Shown one piece after another: positions 1 through 8,232 of a DNA stretch of 58,544 bases (its first letter is position 1; each line of letters opens with the position of its first letter). The stretch is from positions 1-58,544 of the forward strand of contig JAFRRP010000005.1 in NCBI GenBank assembly GCA_017428085.1. The letters run 5' to 3'. Position numbers and translations under genes: made by a program. The stretch comes from Clostridia bacterium (lineage in GTDB: Bacteria > Bacillota > Clostridia > Oscillospirales > Acutalibacteraceae). Below the pieces are notes generated by a model that worked only from the letters and a program-made list of their open reading frames with translations, was not told the DNA's origin and ran no database searches.

Positions 1-600
1 GGCGGCCACGGCGGCGTCCGTCACGGGCTTGTGGCCGGTGGCTTTCACGGCTTCGTCCTTCGTCGTCTTGCAGACGGAACAGGTGAACGTCTTTACGCCG
101 TCCGCCGTGCAGGTGGCGGGGATGGTGATCTTGCCGTTATCCCATTGGTGTCCCTTCGCTTTTACCGTGGTCTGTGCCGTCAGGACTTCGCCGCAGACGG
201 AACAGTGACTGCCCTCCATTTTACCGTCCGTGGTGCAGGTGGCGGCCACGGCGGCGTCCGTCACGGGCTTGTGGCCGGTGGCTTTCACGGCTTCGTCCTT
301 CGTCGTCTTGCAGACGGAACAGGTGAACGTCTTTACGCCGTCCGCCGTGCAGGTGGCGGTGGTGGTGATCTTGCCGTTATCCCATTGGTGTCCCTTCGCT
401 TTTACCGTGGTCTGTGCCGTCAGGACTTTGCCGCAGACGGAACAGTGGGTGCCCTCGGTTTTGCCGTCGGCGGTGCAGGTGGCGGCCACGGCCTTGTCTG
501 TCACGGGCTTGTGGCCGGGGGCTTTCACGGCTTCGGTCTTCGTCGTCTTACAGACGGAACAGGTGAACGTCTTTACGCCGTCCGCCGTGCAGGTGGCCGG
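1..600 (-). repeat. 240-bp tandem coding repeats
   Basis: Bases 1-240 and 241-480 are nearly identical, and 481-600 begins a more diverged third copy. Each unit encodes 80 residues holding two CxxC modules. The array continues past the left edge. Confidence 0.9.
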
Positions 601-1659
601 TTCCGTTACGGCGCCGTCGTCCCAGCTGTGGTCTTCCGTTTTCGGGATCTGCTCGGTTCTGGCGGTATGGCAGACCGTGCAGGTATAGGTCATTTCGCCC
701 GCCTCCTTGCAGGTGGCGGCTTTCGTTACCGTGCCGTTATCCCATTGGTGGACGCACGCCTGCTCGTTTTTTGCGTCGTAATCCTCTTCGGCGATCGGAT
801 AACGGGCTTTGAACGTGTCCGTGCCGTATTCCGCGGCTGCCGCGTGATCCGCAAAGCCGTTGCGTCCCCTCAAAAAGTACGCGTCGCTGCCCGTTCCGTC
901 GATCCACGTCACGTCGTGCTGATAATACTTTCCGTTGACCCTGACGATGTTCCAGGCGTGGGGGCCGACGGTTTCGCCGTTGTCCGCCGCGCCGGTGATC
1001 ACGCGGGCGTCCAGCCCCGCCTCCAGCGCCATGCGGTAGAACAGACTGGCGTAGCCCTGGCACACCGACGTGCCGTTGATCAGCGCGGCGTAGGCGGCAT
1101 ACTTCAGCGTATAGGCGTCGTTGTTCAGGTTATCGTAGTCATATGTCACCGTATCGCAGATGAAATCGGTGATGGCGCGGACCTTTTCGTAATCGCTCTT
1201 ACCGGCGAGATTCAGCCCCGCCAGCGCGTCGGCGACGGCCTTCGTCATCTGCGCTTCCTGCGCGGCGGTGGTGTAGAAGGCCGCCGTGACCGTCACGTCG
1301 TAGACGACGGAGGTATCCGGCGAGGAATAGCTGACGCTGTACGAGTAACCGTAGTTCGACGCGTGCTGTTTCAGATAATCGCCCTCGTACCCCACGCCGG
1401 TATGGGTGAAGATCGCTTCCTTGATCTCTTCCCACTGGCCGGCGAAGTAGCTTTTGATGGCGTCGCCGGTCAGTTCGCCCACGTCGCCTAAGCCGGCCTG
1501 ATACACGAAAGCGATACTCGTGTTTCTGTTTACCATCTGTTCGCGGATATATTCGGCCGCGGCGGCGGGGTCGGAAAACGAAGGTCCTTCCGCCAGCGTC
1601 AGCGGCGCGAGGCACAGCAGCATGACGACGGTCAAAAGTAAACAAAGCGTTTTTTTCAT
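1..1659 (-). CDS. Secreted transglutaminase-like protein with CxxC repeat modules (3' end missing)
   Basis: The gene runs off the left edge; 553 codons are visible. It starts at ATG 1659 with a GGGAG Shine-Dalgarno just upstream and a typical Sec signal peptide (MKKTLCLLLTVVMLLCLAPL). Residues about 140-260 look like a transglutaminase-like cysteine-peptidase fold, with candidate catalytic Cys200 (SVCQGYAS), His234 (GPHAWN) and Asp249 (HDVTW). From about residue 310 the protein is a string of modules with paired CxxC motifs and a GHxW/GHKP motif, encoded by 240-bp tandem repeats. Bacterial exported transglutaminase-like proteins usually act on wall or surface proteins, but the substrate here is unknown. 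The CxxC pairs could bind zinc or form disulfides. It is probably a cell-surface protein; any anchor would lie beyond the window. Confidence 0.85.
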   Translation of the reverse strand, partial: MKKTLCLLLTVVMLLCLAPLTLAEGPSFSDPAAAAEYIREQMVNRNTSIAFVYQAGLGDVGELTGDAIKSYFAGQWEEIKEAIFTHTGVGYEGDYLKQHASNYGYSYSVSYSSPDTSVVYDVTVTAAFYTTAAQEAQMTKAVADALAGLNLAGKSDYEKVRAITDFICDTVTYDYDNLNNDAYTLKYAAYAALINGTSVCQGYASLFYRMALEAGLDARVITGAADNGETVGPHAWNIVRVNGKYYQHDVTWIDGTGSDAYFLRGRNGFADHAAAAEYGTDTFKARYPIAEEDYDAKNEQACVHQWDNGTVTKAATCKEAGEMTYTCTVCHTARTEQIPKTEDHSWDDGAVTEPATCTADGVKTFTCSVCKTTKTEAVKAPGHKPVTDKAVAATCTADGKTEGTHCSVCGKVLTAQTTVKAKGHQWDNGKITTTATCTADGVKTFTCSVCKTTKDEAVKATGHKPVTDAAVAATCTTDGKMEGSHCSVCGEVLTAQTTVKAKGHQWDNGKITIPATCTADGVKTFTCSVCKTTKDEAVKATGHKPVTDAAVAA

Positions 1660-1689
1660 ATGCGATCTCCCTTTTGTGTTATTAAAAGC

Positions 1690-1718
1690 AGTTTACCATA
1701 AACGGTCTTTTGTGTCAA
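1690..1718 (-). promoter_or_regulatory. Sigma-A promoter of the transglutaminase-like gene
   Basis: On the minus strand TTGACA (1713-1718) and TAAACT (1690-1695) are separated by 17 bp, about 30 bp upstream of the start codon. Confidence 0.75.
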
Positions 1719-1749
1719 TCGATGAGCGGCGATCCCGCGCAGGGAAATA

Positions 1750-2502
1750 TTACCCGATCACCGCCGCCAGCCGTTCCGCCAGCCCTTCCGTGCCCACGGC
1801 GGCAAGGGTGTGCGCGTCGGTACCCAGACAGAAGTGGACGCCGATCTCTTTGCCCATCAGGAACATCCGGCGGGAAAAGGCGGGAAAGCGGAACACCGTG
1901 GGGGTGTGCAGCTCCCAGCTGCATCGGGCCCGTTCGCCCTTTTCCAGGATGTCGCCCAGTTCGTTGTCCGATATCGCGTCAAGCGTCGCGGCTTTTTGCT
2001 CTTCGGTGAAAAAGTGCATCTTATTGGGGGAAAACGGGTGGGCGATATGGTCCGCCCGGCCGGTTGCCAGCAGCGCGTCCAGCACCGCCAGCTCATGGGC
2101 GGCGTAACCCCGGGGGCTGCGGTCCTCCGGATGCTCCCACGAGGCGAGATGATAGTGGGTGTGGGAATAGGCGGCAAGATCCAGCGCCCGGTCTATTTCA
2201 AAAGGCTCGCCGAATTTGCCGATCCCGTATGCGGACAGCTCCGCGCCGATCAGCACCCGCACGGGCGTATCGATGCGCTTCAGCTGTTCCTTGTACATAA
2301 GATAATTCGCGTAGGTGTCGATCTCGTCAAGGGGATCGGAATGGTCGGTGACGGCAAGCGTTTTCAGCCCCGCCTCCTCCGCCCGGCGGATCATGGCCTC
2401 CAGCGTCATTTCCCGTTTGGCGCAAAGGGAACAGACCGAATGGGGGTGCAGATTGTGCCGCGTAAGCTCCGCGGGGTCGTAGGTGCGTTCCAGTACGAAC
2501 AC
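1750..2502 (-). CDS. PHP-domain phosphoesterase, histidinol-phosphatase-like
   Basis: About 250 residues with the metal-binding motifs of the PHP family: HPH near residues 19-21, TDHSD, a GAELS glutamate, a HTH/HP pair and a C-terminal GTDAH. These proteins hydrolyse phosphate esters with a tri-metal centre; some are histidinol phosphatases and others act on different substrates. No other his genes are nearby, so the substrate is open. I chose GTG 2502 because an AGGGGG site lies 8 bases upstream; an in-frame GTG at 2580 would add 26 basic residues without a good ribosome site. A second PHP gene lies at 9962 on the other strand, so the two may be paralogues with different substrates. Confidence 0.75.
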   Translation of the reverse strand: MFVLERTYDPAELTRHNLHPHSVCSLCAKREMTLEAMIRRAEEAGLKTLAVTDHSDPLDEIDTYANYLMYKEQLKRIDTPVRVLIGAELSAYGIGKFGEPFEIDRALDLAAYSHTHYHLASWEHPEDRSPRGYAAHELAVLDALLATGRADHIAHPFSPNKMHFFTEEQKAATLDAISDNELGDILEKGERARCSWELHTPTVFRFPAFSRRMFLMGKEIGVHFCLGTDAHTLAAVGTEGLAERLAAVIG

Positions 2503-2616
2503 GGGCGTATCCCCCTTTTTTTGCGATCGGCGCGCCCGGGACAAAAACGTCCGCACGGCGGTCCGGCCCCATTGTACCACGGCGGCCGGTTTTTGCCAAC
2601 GACTTTTGAAAAAAAC

Positions 2617-2645
2617 TTGTCAAAACGGCGCAAAGATGCTACAAT
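2617..2645 (+). promoter_or_regulatory. Sigma-A promoter of the DUF4430 lipoprotein gene
   Basis: TTGTCA (2617-2622) and TACAAT (2640-2645) with a 17-bp spacer, 31 bp before the start codon. Confidence 0.8.
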
Positions 2646-2676
2646 CGGAAAAAAACGAAAGAAGCGGAAGAGCATC

Positions 2677-3129
2677 ATGGAACGGAAAAAACGGATCGGG
2701 TCCCTTGTCTGCGTCATTCTGGCGGTCTTACTGTGTCTGTGCGGCTGCGAGGCAAAGCAGACCGCGGCGAACCACACGGCCACGTCGGCGGCCGCGGACC
2801 TTTCCGCCGCCGAAAAGCTGGGCGAGGGGAGCCGGCAGTTCTATTTTACCGTCACCTTTGCGGACGGAACGGGAAAGGCCTACGATATCGCCACGGACGA
2901 GACCACCGTGGGCGCGGCGCTGGCGGCGCTGGATCTGGCGCAGGGCGAGCAGACCCAGTACGGCCTGTTTGTGAAAACCGTCTGCGGCGTGCGGGCGGAT
3001 TACGATCTGGACAACGCCTACTGGGCGTTTTATATCGACGGCGAATACGCCATGACCGGCGTGGACGGCGCCGATATCACGGACGGCGGCGTGTACGCTT
3101 TCGTCTATACCCCGGCGGATCAGTTTTGA
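2677..3129 (+). CDS. DUF4430-type lipoprotein
   Basis: This 150-residue protein has a lipoprotein signal peptide ending in the lipobox LCGC, with lipidated Cys24, so it should sit on the outer face of the membrane. Residues about 55-150 match the DUF4430 (transcobalamin C-terminal-like) pattern: a FTVTFADG strand, a TTVGAALAAL helix, an aromatic YWAFYIDG strand and a final DGGVYAFVYTP strand. In vertebrate transcobalamins this fold helps enclose cobalamin; in Firmicutes the domain occurs on many surface proteins and its ligand is unclear. The cobalamin-dependent MetH encoded at 15398 makes corrinoid binding conceivable, but nothing here shows it. The gene appears monocistronic, with its own promoter. 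Confidence 0.75.
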   Translation: MERKKRIGSLVCVILAVLLCLCGCEAKQTAANHTATSAAADLSAAEKLGEGSRQFYFTVTFADGTGKAYDIATDETTVGAALAALDLAQGEQTQYGLFVKTVCGVRADYDLDNAYWAFYIDGEYAMTGVDGADITDGGVYAFVYTPADQF

Positions 3130-3173
3130 TTTTTTGGCCGAATTTACAAAAAATACAAAAAAAACACTTGTAA

Positions 3174-3201
3174 TTGCAGTATTTGTCATGTAGAATATAA
3201 T
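3174..3201 (+). promoter_or_regulatory. Sigma-A promoter of the secreted protein at 3248
   Basis: TTGCAG (3174-3179) and a perfect TATAAT (3196-3201) separated by 16 bp. Confidence 0.7.
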
Positions 3202-3247
3202 TTGCAGCAATTATCGAATACTGAATTGAAACGGAGGCATATGAGAT

Positions 3248-3901
3248 ATGAAAAAAATCCTTTCGGTTTTTCTGGCGGCTTTGATGCTCCTTTCCGCGTT
3301 TTCCGTGATCGCTTTCGCGGAGGATAAATACCCCGCGCCCGAAGCCCCCGCCAATCTGGCGCTGTCGGCGGACGGGATCGCGTCCTGGGACGCGGCGGCC
3401 ACCCCCGCCTACGCGGAAGTGGACGGCTATACCACCGAATGCACGATGATGTATAAGGTATCGCTGGCCCGGTGGGATTACGACGACAAAGAGAACACCT
3501 GGACCTACGTGGCCGTAGGCGACGAGATCGAGACGGAGGAAACTTCCGTTGACCTCAGCGCGAACATGGTTTCCGGCAAATACGTCTTCACCGTGACCGC
3601 CGTCGCCGCGTATAAACGCACCATGAATTCCAACGGCAAGGTGGCGAATTTCAAGAAGCTCAGCGACCCCGTGACGCTGGAAAGGGAGAACGCCCTGCAG
3701 GTAGTGGATGACCTGTATGCGGAGCCCATCGACGACAGCATCCCCTTTGAGTCCCTTGTGAAAGAGGACGACGAGCAGGCCAACGGCATCCTGAAGATCC
3801 TGAAAAAGATCAAGGAAGTGTTCATAATCCTTCTTCGGTTCGTTGGTTACGCCGGTGAAAAGACCGGTATCAGCGAAGAGATCCGGAACAAGAAAGGTTG
3901 A
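3248..3901 (+). CDS. Secreted fibronectin-III-like protein with hydrophobic/basic C-terminal helix
   Basis: 217 residues. A Sec signal peptide ends near AFAED, and a CGGAGG ribosome site precedes the ATG. Residues about 30-150 read like one beta-sandwich domain of fibronectin type III style: PEAPANLALSADG opening, alternating strands, and a SGKYVFTVTAVAAY strand. Near the C-terminus (about 178-205) lies a helix rich in I/L/F and K (GILKILKKIKEVFIILLRF). It resembles the C-terminal ends of the proteins encoded at 20857, 24862 and 35160. I do not recognise a function; a surface or matrix role is inferred from export and fold. The gene is monocistronic between its own promoter and a terminator. 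Confidence 0.7.
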   Translation: MKKILSVFLAALMLLSAFSVIAFAEDKYPAPEAPANLALSADGIASWDAAATPAYAEVDGYTTECTMMYKVSLARWDYDDKENTWTYVAVGDEIETEETSVDLSANMVSGKYVFTVTAVAAYKRTMNSNGKVANFKKLSDPVTLERENALQVVDDLYAEPIDDSIPFESLVKEDDEQANGILKILKKIKEVFIILLRFVGYAGEKTGISEEIRNKKG

Positions 3902-3937
3902 TTTCGGAGAACGCAGCCACGGCAATAAAACAACGCC

Positions 3938-3973
3938 AGCCCTTTCCCGCGGAACGGAGAGGGCTGTTTTTTG
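3938..3973 (+). terminator. Rho-independent terminator
   Basis: A 10-bp stem (AGCCCTTTCC / GGAGAGGGCT) is followed by a T6 tract, downstream of the gene ending at 3901. Confidence 0.8.
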
Positions 3974-4020
3974 TGCGCGGCGGTCCGTTCCCGCGTCAAA
4001 AATCTTTTCCATTCTTTTTC

Positions 4021-4049
4021 TTGCTATTTTCCTGCGCGTAATATATAAT
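4021..4049 (+). promoter_or_regulatory. Sigma-A promoter of the amino-acid ABC importer operon
   Basis: TTGCTA (4021-4026) and TATAAT (4044-4049) with a 17-bp spacer, 46 bp before the permease start. Confidence 0.75.
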
Positions 4050-4094
4050 GAAAATACTATCCCGGGACTTTTGTTCCGTACGCAAGAGGTTTTT

Positions 4095-4769
4095 ATGGAT
4101 CGTCTATGGGAACTGTTTCTGGATTCGTTCCCCAAAATCCTGCTGCCGGGCCTGACGATGACCATTCCGCTGACGGCGATCTCCTTTTCCCTCGCCATGG
4201 TCATCGCGGTGGTCGCGGCCATGATCGTCTACGTGCGCGTGCCCGTGCTGACGCAGCTGATCCGCGGGTACGTCTGGATCTTCCGCGGCACGCCGCTGCT
4301 GGTGCAGCTGTTCGTGGTCTTTTACGGGCTGCCGAAGGTGGGCGTGCTGATCGCGCCGTTCCCCGCGGCGGTGATCGTGTTTTCCCTCAACGAGGGCGCC
4401 TACTGCGCCGAGACCGTCCGCGCCGCGCTGGAGGCGGTCCCCGTGGGCCAGTTCGAGGCCGGTTACTGCGTGGGCATGAGCTTTTTGCAGACCATGCGGC
4501 GCATCGTGCTGCCCCAGGCCATGCGCACCGCCTTCCCGCCCCTGTCCAACTCTCTGATCTCCATGGTCAAGGATACATCCCTGGCCGCCAACATCACCGT
4601 GACGGAGATGTTCATGGCGACGCAGCGCATCGTGGCCCGCACCTACGAGCCGCTGCTGCTGTATCTGGAGGTGGGGCTCATCTACCTCATTTTTTCCACC
4701 GTCCTCACGTTGATCCAGCGCAGGGGGGAGAAGAAGCTGAGCGCGTATACGGCGCTGGCGAAGAAGTAA
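4095..4769 (+). CDS. Amino-acid ABC transporter permease (HisM/GlnP family)
   Basis: This 224-residue protein has about five hydrophobic segments. It carries the EAA coupling loop of importer permeases (EAVPVGQFEAGYCVGMSF...LPQA, residues about 115-145) and the RGTPLLVQLF motif typical of polar amino-acid permeases. It should form the membrane channel, as a homodimer, of an importer with the ATPase and binding lipoprotein encoded just downstream. In sequence style it is close to cystine or general polar amino-acid permeases, but the substrate cannot be read from the sequence. The start ATG has AGAGGT only four bases upstream. An 108-bp spacer filled with 7-bp repeats separates it from the ATPase gene, which is unusual inside such an operon. 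Confidence 0.9.
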   Translation: MDRLWELFLDSFPKILLPGLTMTIPLTAISFSLAMVIAVVAAMIVYVRVPVLTQLIRGYVWIFRGTPLLVQLFVVFYGLPKVGVLIAPFPAAVIVFSLNEGAYCAETVRAALEAVPVGQFEAGYCVGMSFLQTMRRIVLPQAMRTAFPPLSNSLISMVKDTSLAANITVTEMFMATQRIVARTYEPLLLYLEVGLIYLIFSTVLTLIQRRGEKKLSAYTALAKK

Positions 4770-4793
4770 CGCGGCGCACCGCGCCGGTACAGT

Positions 4794-4877
<84 letters not shown>

Positions 4878-5633
4878 ATGTTATTGGAAATCAGAAATCT
4901 GACAAAATCGTTTCACGGGCAGCAGGTGCTGAAGGGGATCGACCTTTCGGTCAGCGCCGGCGACGCCGCGGTGATATTAGGGCCCAGCGGCGCGGGCAAG
5001 ACCACGCTGCTGCGGTGCATGAACTTTCTGGAGACGGCGGACGGCGGCGAGATCACCTTCGACGGGAAGACCCGCCCCATCCACGAGATGTCCAAACGGG
5101 AGATCCGGGAATACCGGATGCACACCGCGTTCGTGTTCCAGAGCTTCAACCTGTTCCTCAACAAAAACGCGCTGGCCAACGTGACGGAGGGTCTGACCGT
5201 GGTCCGCAAAACGGACGCGAAAACGGCGAAGCGGCTTGGCATGGAGGCGCTGGACCGGGTGGGCCTTGCCGACCACGCAGACAAGTACCCGCACCAGCTT
5301 TCCGGCGGGCAGCAGCAGCGCGTGGCCATCGCCCGGGCGCTGGCCACAAACCCGGAGATCATCTTTTTCGACGAGCCCACCAGCGCGCTGGACCCGGAGC
5401 TGACCGGCGAGGTGCTCTCCGTCATGCGCAGCCTGGCGAACGACGGCATGACCATGCTGATCGTGACCCACGAGATCGAATTTGCCCGCACCGTCTCCAA
5501 CCGGATCGTCTTCATGGAGGACGGCGAGATCGTGGAGACCGGCGAGACGAAGCGCGTTTTCACCCATCCGCAAAAAGAGCGCACCGCCGCTTTTTTGAAA
5601 ATCAACACCGAACCCAAGGAGGAAGAGACATGA
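4878..5633 (+). CDS. Amino-acid ABC transporter ATP-binding protein (GlnQ family)
   Basis: 251 residues, with Walker A GPSGAGKTT near residue 35, a Q-loop (FVFQSFNLF), ABC signature LSGGQQQRVAIARAL, Walker B IIFFDEPTSALD and an H-loop (VTHE). It powers the importer formed with the flanking permease and binding protein. The first residues MLLEIRNLTKSF match family starts, so ATG 4878 is chosen over an upstream in-frame ATG that lies within the repeats. No convincing Shine-Dalgarno precedes it: the upstream sequence is the heptamer array, so translation may be weak or altered by repeat number. The stop codon overlaps the start of the next gene (ATGA), suggesting translational coupling. Confidence 0.92.
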   Translation: MLLEIRNLTKSFHGQQVLKGIDLSVSAGDAAVILGPSGAGKTTLLRCMNFLETADGGEITFDGKTRPIHEMSKREIREYRMHTAFVFQSFNLFLNKNALANVTEGLTVVRKTDAKTAKRLGMEALDRVGLADHADKYPHQLSGGQQQRVAIARALATNPEIIFFDEPTSALDPELTGEVLSVMRSLANDGMTMLIVTHEIEFARTVSNRIVFMEDGEIVETGETKRVFTHPQKERTAAFLKINTEPKEEET

Positions 5634-6463
5634 AACTGACAAAGATCGCCGTCGCCGCCGCGCTGATCCTTTCGCTGTGCCTGTGCGCCATGGCGGGCTG
5701 CGTGGGCAAACAGGAACCCGCCGCCGACGCCGACGGACAGACGGCAGACCTGCTGGCGCAGATCAAAGACGCCGGCGTCATCACCATTGCCATGGAGGGC
5801 ACCTGGGCCCCGTGGACCTTTCACGACGAGACCGACGCGTTGGTTGGCTACGACGTGGAAGTGGGGCAAAAGATCGCCGAAAAGCTGGGCGTGGAAGCGC
5901 AGTTCATCGAGGGCGAGTGGGACGGCCTGCTGGCGGGACTGGAAGCCGGACGCTACGACATCATGATCAACGGCGTGGACGTGACCCCCGAGCGCGAGCA
6001 GAAGTACGACTTTTCCACCCCCTACGCCTATAACCGCACCGCGGTGATCGTCCGCGGGGACGACGACGCCATCCAAACGATGGAGGACCTGAACGGCAAG
6101 CACACCGCCAACACCATTTCCTCCACCTACGCGGAGGTGGCCGAGAAGTACGGCGCCACCGTCACGGGCGTGGACGACCTGAACCAGACCATGGAGCTGC
6201 TGATCAGCGGCCGTATCGACGCCACGCTGAACGCGGAGGTCACCTTCTACGACTACCTGAAGGCCCATCCCGACGCGAACGTGAAGATCGCCGCCATCGA
6301 CCCGGACGAGACCTCCGTGGCCGTCCCCATGCGCAAGGGCGAAGAGACCGCGAACCTGCTGGCGGCCGTCAACGAGGCGCTGGCGGAAATGCGGGCCGAC
6401 GGCACGCTGACCGCGCTTTCGGAAAAATACTTCGGCACGGATATCTCCGGCAGCGACCGGTAG
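5630..6463 (+). CDS. Amino-acid ABC transporter substrate-binding lipoprotein
   Basis: 277 residues. A lipoprotein signal with lipobox MAGC puts lipidated Cys24 on the outer membrane face. The mature part is a type-II periplasmic-binding fold of the SBP_bac_3 family: the first strand ITIAMEGTWAPWTF, GYDVEVGQKIAEKLG, the W-GLLAGLEAGRYDIMINGV segment, and YDFSTPYAYNRTAVIV. It captures a polar amino acid and delivers it to the permease. Translation starts at ATG 5630, with AAGGAGG at good spacing and a 4-bp overlap with the ATPase gene. A strong two-way terminator follows, closing the three-gene operon. Confidence 0.92.
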   Translation: MKLTKIAVAAALILSLCLCAMAGCVGKQEPAADADGQTADLLAQIKDAGVITIAMEGTWAPWTFHDETDALVGYDVEVGQKIAEKLGVEAQFIEGEWDGLLAGLEAGRYDIMINGVDVTPEREQKYDFSTPYAYNRTAVIVRGDDDAIQTMEDLNGKHTANTISSTYAEVAEKYGATVTGVDDLNQTMELLISGRIDATLNAEVTFYDYLKAHPDANVKIAAIDPDETSVAVPMRKGEETANLLAAVNEALAEMRADGTLTALSEKYFGTDISGSDR

Positions 6464-6493
6464 CACGCCATAAATCAGCTCCGTTATAAATCG

Positions 6494-6538
6494 AAAACAA
6501 CAGACAGACGCGGATTGTCCGTATCTGCCTGTTGTTTT
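6494..6538. terminator. Bidirectional rho-independent terminator
   Basis: A near-perfect stem of about 20 bp begins AAAACAACAG and ends CTGTTGTTTT. The A and T tracts on its two sides serve both the importer operon (+) and the ABC-F gene (-), which converge here. Confidence 0.85.
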
Positions 6539-6540
6539 GT

Positions 6541-8001
6541 TTACAGCTCGATCACCTTTGTTGCGACGGCCTGCTGAAACGCTTTGTCGTGTTCCACCAG
6601 CAGCATGGTCGGCTGATATGCCGTAATGAGTTTTTCAATTTGCCTTCTGGAATAAATGTCGATATAATTCAGCGGCTCGTCCCAGACGTACAGATGGGCG
6701 CGGTCGCAAAGGCTTGCGGCGATATACACTTTCTTCTTTTGCCCGGCGGAATACTCGCGCATATCCTTTTCAAACTGGATCCGGCGGAACCCCAGCTTTT
6801 GCAAAATCGCTTTGAACAGCACCCTGTCGATTTTTCTTTCGGCCGCGTAATCATCCACGGACCCCGCCAGCGCGGACGTATCCTGCGGGATGACGGACAC
6901 GATCAGACCGGAGCCCTTTGCCACCGTTCCTTCATACGTGACGCTTTCGTCGAAAAACAGTTTCAGCAGACTGCTCTTGCCGCTGCCGTTCTTCCCGGTC
7001 AAAAAAATCCTTTCGCCGCTGTTGACGGTGAACGAAACGGGGCGGTTGACCGCTTTTCTGTCATAGGTGACGGAGACCTGATAAAGCTCCGCCAGCCGGG
7101 CGGAATGATAGTTCAGCGGATGGATTTTCAATTGCTCGTCATATTCCACGTTTTTCAGCAGCTTGGATTTTTCCTCCACCGCTTTCATTTGCCGATTTTG
7201 CAGATTTTTCGACCGCTGCATCATCTTGGCGGCCATATGGCCCACGCGCCCCTTGTCGCCCGCGCCGATCTTCGACCGTTCCACCTTGTCGGACCAGTCC
7301 GCCGTCCGTCGCGCCGCCTGTTTCAGCCGCTTGATATCCTTCCGCAAAATCTCGTTCTGCTCCGTTTCCAGCTTTTGTTGATTCTCAAAGTTTTCCAGCC
7401 AGACGGAGAAATTGCACTGTCTGACTTCGATATCGGCCTTGTTGATGGACAGAATATGATCCACGCAGGCGTCGAGGAACGCCCGGTCGTGAGACACAAG
7501 AATGAACCCCTTTTTCCGGTTCAGATAGTCGGCGACGGTCTCTCTGGCGGCCATGTCAAGGTGGTTGGTGGGCTCGTCGATCAGCAGAAACCGGTTCGGA
7601 TTCAGGAACAGCGCCGCCAGCAGCGCCTTTGTCTGCTCGCCGTTGGACAGTGTGTCAAAGGGGCGGTACAGCCCTTCCGGGTCCACGTCCAGCAAAGAGA
7701 CCTCCCGCACGATCTCCCACTCCTGCGCCGCCGGGCAGACGGCGGCAAGCGCGTCCAGCGTCATTTGCGACCTGTCCCCGATCTCATAGGGGAAATACTC
7801 GAAATCCACGGAACTGACGATGCGGCCGCGGTATTCAAACTCCCCCAGCAGCAGCCGGAGCAGCGTGGTCTTGCCCCGGCCGTTCCTGCCGACAAAGCCC
7901 AGTTTCCAGTCGCTGTCCAGCTGGACGTTGGCGTTTTCAAAGACGTTATCGAAGCTGCCGGGGTAGGCAAACGTTAAGTTTTCTATTTTGATCAACGACA
8001 T
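6541..8001 (-). CDS. ABC-F ribosomal protection protein, Lsa-type
   Basis: 486 residues with two ATP-binding domains and no membrane segment. Walker A motifs are at residues 38-46 (GRNGRGKTT) and 336-344 (GKNGSGKSS). The signatures are LSNGEQTKALLAALF and YSAGQKKKVYIAASL, and the second Walker B reads WDEPLNYID, a form typical of Lsa/Vga-type proteins. The linker (about 190-300, with ADWSDKVERSK and GHMAAKMMQRSK) matches the P-site tRNA interaction motif of the Lsa group. Such proteins bind the ribosomal E site and displace lincosamides, streptogramin A and pleuromutilins from the peptidyl-transferase centre. The exact drug range is unknown. Expression is probably controlled by the leader ORF and terminator upstream. 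Confidence 0.88.
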   Translation of the reverse strand: MSLIKIENLTFAYPGSFDNVFENANVQLDSDWKLGFVGRNGRGKTTLLRLLLGEFEYRGRIVSSVDFEYFPYEIGDRSQMTLDALAAVCPAAQEWEIVREVSLLDVDPEGLYRPFDTLSNGEQTKALLAALFLNPNRFLLIDEPTNHLDMAARETVADYLNRKKGFILVSHDRAFLDACVDHILSINKADIEVRQCNFSVWLENFENQQKLETEQNEILRKDIKRLKQAARRTADWSDKVERSKIGAGDKGRVGHMAAKMMQRSKNLQNRQMKAVEEKSKLLKNVEYDEQLKIHPLNYHSARLAELYQVSVTYDRKAVNRPVSFTVNSGERIFLTGKNGSGKSSLLKLFFDESVTYEGTVAKGSGLIVSVIPQDTSALAGSVDDYAAERKIDRVLFKAILQKLGFRRIQFEKDMREYSAGQKKKVYIAASLCDRAHLYVWDEPLNYIDIYSRRQIEKLITAYQPTMLLVEHDKAFQQAVATKVIEL

Positions 8002-8021
8002 AGTATATACCTCTCATACGC

Positions 8022-8058
8022 AAAAAAATGAAGCCGCAGGGAGAGTATCCCTGCAGCT
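8022..8058 (-). terminator. Attenuator terminator upstream of the ABC-F gene
   Basis: On the minus strand an 11-bp stem (AGCTGCAGGGA / TCCCTGCGGCT, one G-T pair) with a 5-base loop is followed by TCATTTTTTT. It ends about 20 bases before the ABC-F start codon, inside that gene's transcript, so it must be bypassed for expression. Confidence 0.85.
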
Positions 8059-8180
8059 CAATCGCGTAAGATGGCCGGAATCATACCGTCGGGTATGAAA
8101 CAGCTATGATATGAGTGTGAAGATAATCTGCCCGCAAGCGCAGCAGAGGACAATACGCCCCCGGTCTGCGAAATTCTGTT

Positions 8181-8201
8181 TTACCTGCAAGCGAGGATCA
8201 T
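8181..8201 (-). CDS. Six-codon leader peptide (MILACR) of the ABC-F attenuator
   Basis: ATG 8201 to TAA 8181 encodes Met-Ile-Leu-Ala-Cys-Arg. It has a strong ribosome site (AGAGGTGGGAAG directly upstream) and lies 32 bp downstream of a consensus promoter. Short leader ORFs of this kind precede other ABC-F and MLS-resistance genes, where an antibiotic-stalled ribosome shifts the downstream RNA fold. The ORF is too short to judge by coding statistics; position and ribosome site carry the case. Confidence 0.75.
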   Translation of the reverse strand: MILACR

Positions 8202-8232
8202 CTTCCCACCTCTTTCATTTTTGTTCGGAATT

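Noticed and set aside
1..600. Regular repeats that could suggest a CRISPR array
   Set aside because: The 240-bp units are continuous coding sequence for CxxC modules, with no short repeat/unique spacer alternation.
2503..2580. Longer PHP protein starting at GTG 2580
   Set aside because: The extra 26 residues are basic, unlike PHP N-termini, and lack a ribosome site; GTG 2502 has AGGGGG at good spacing.
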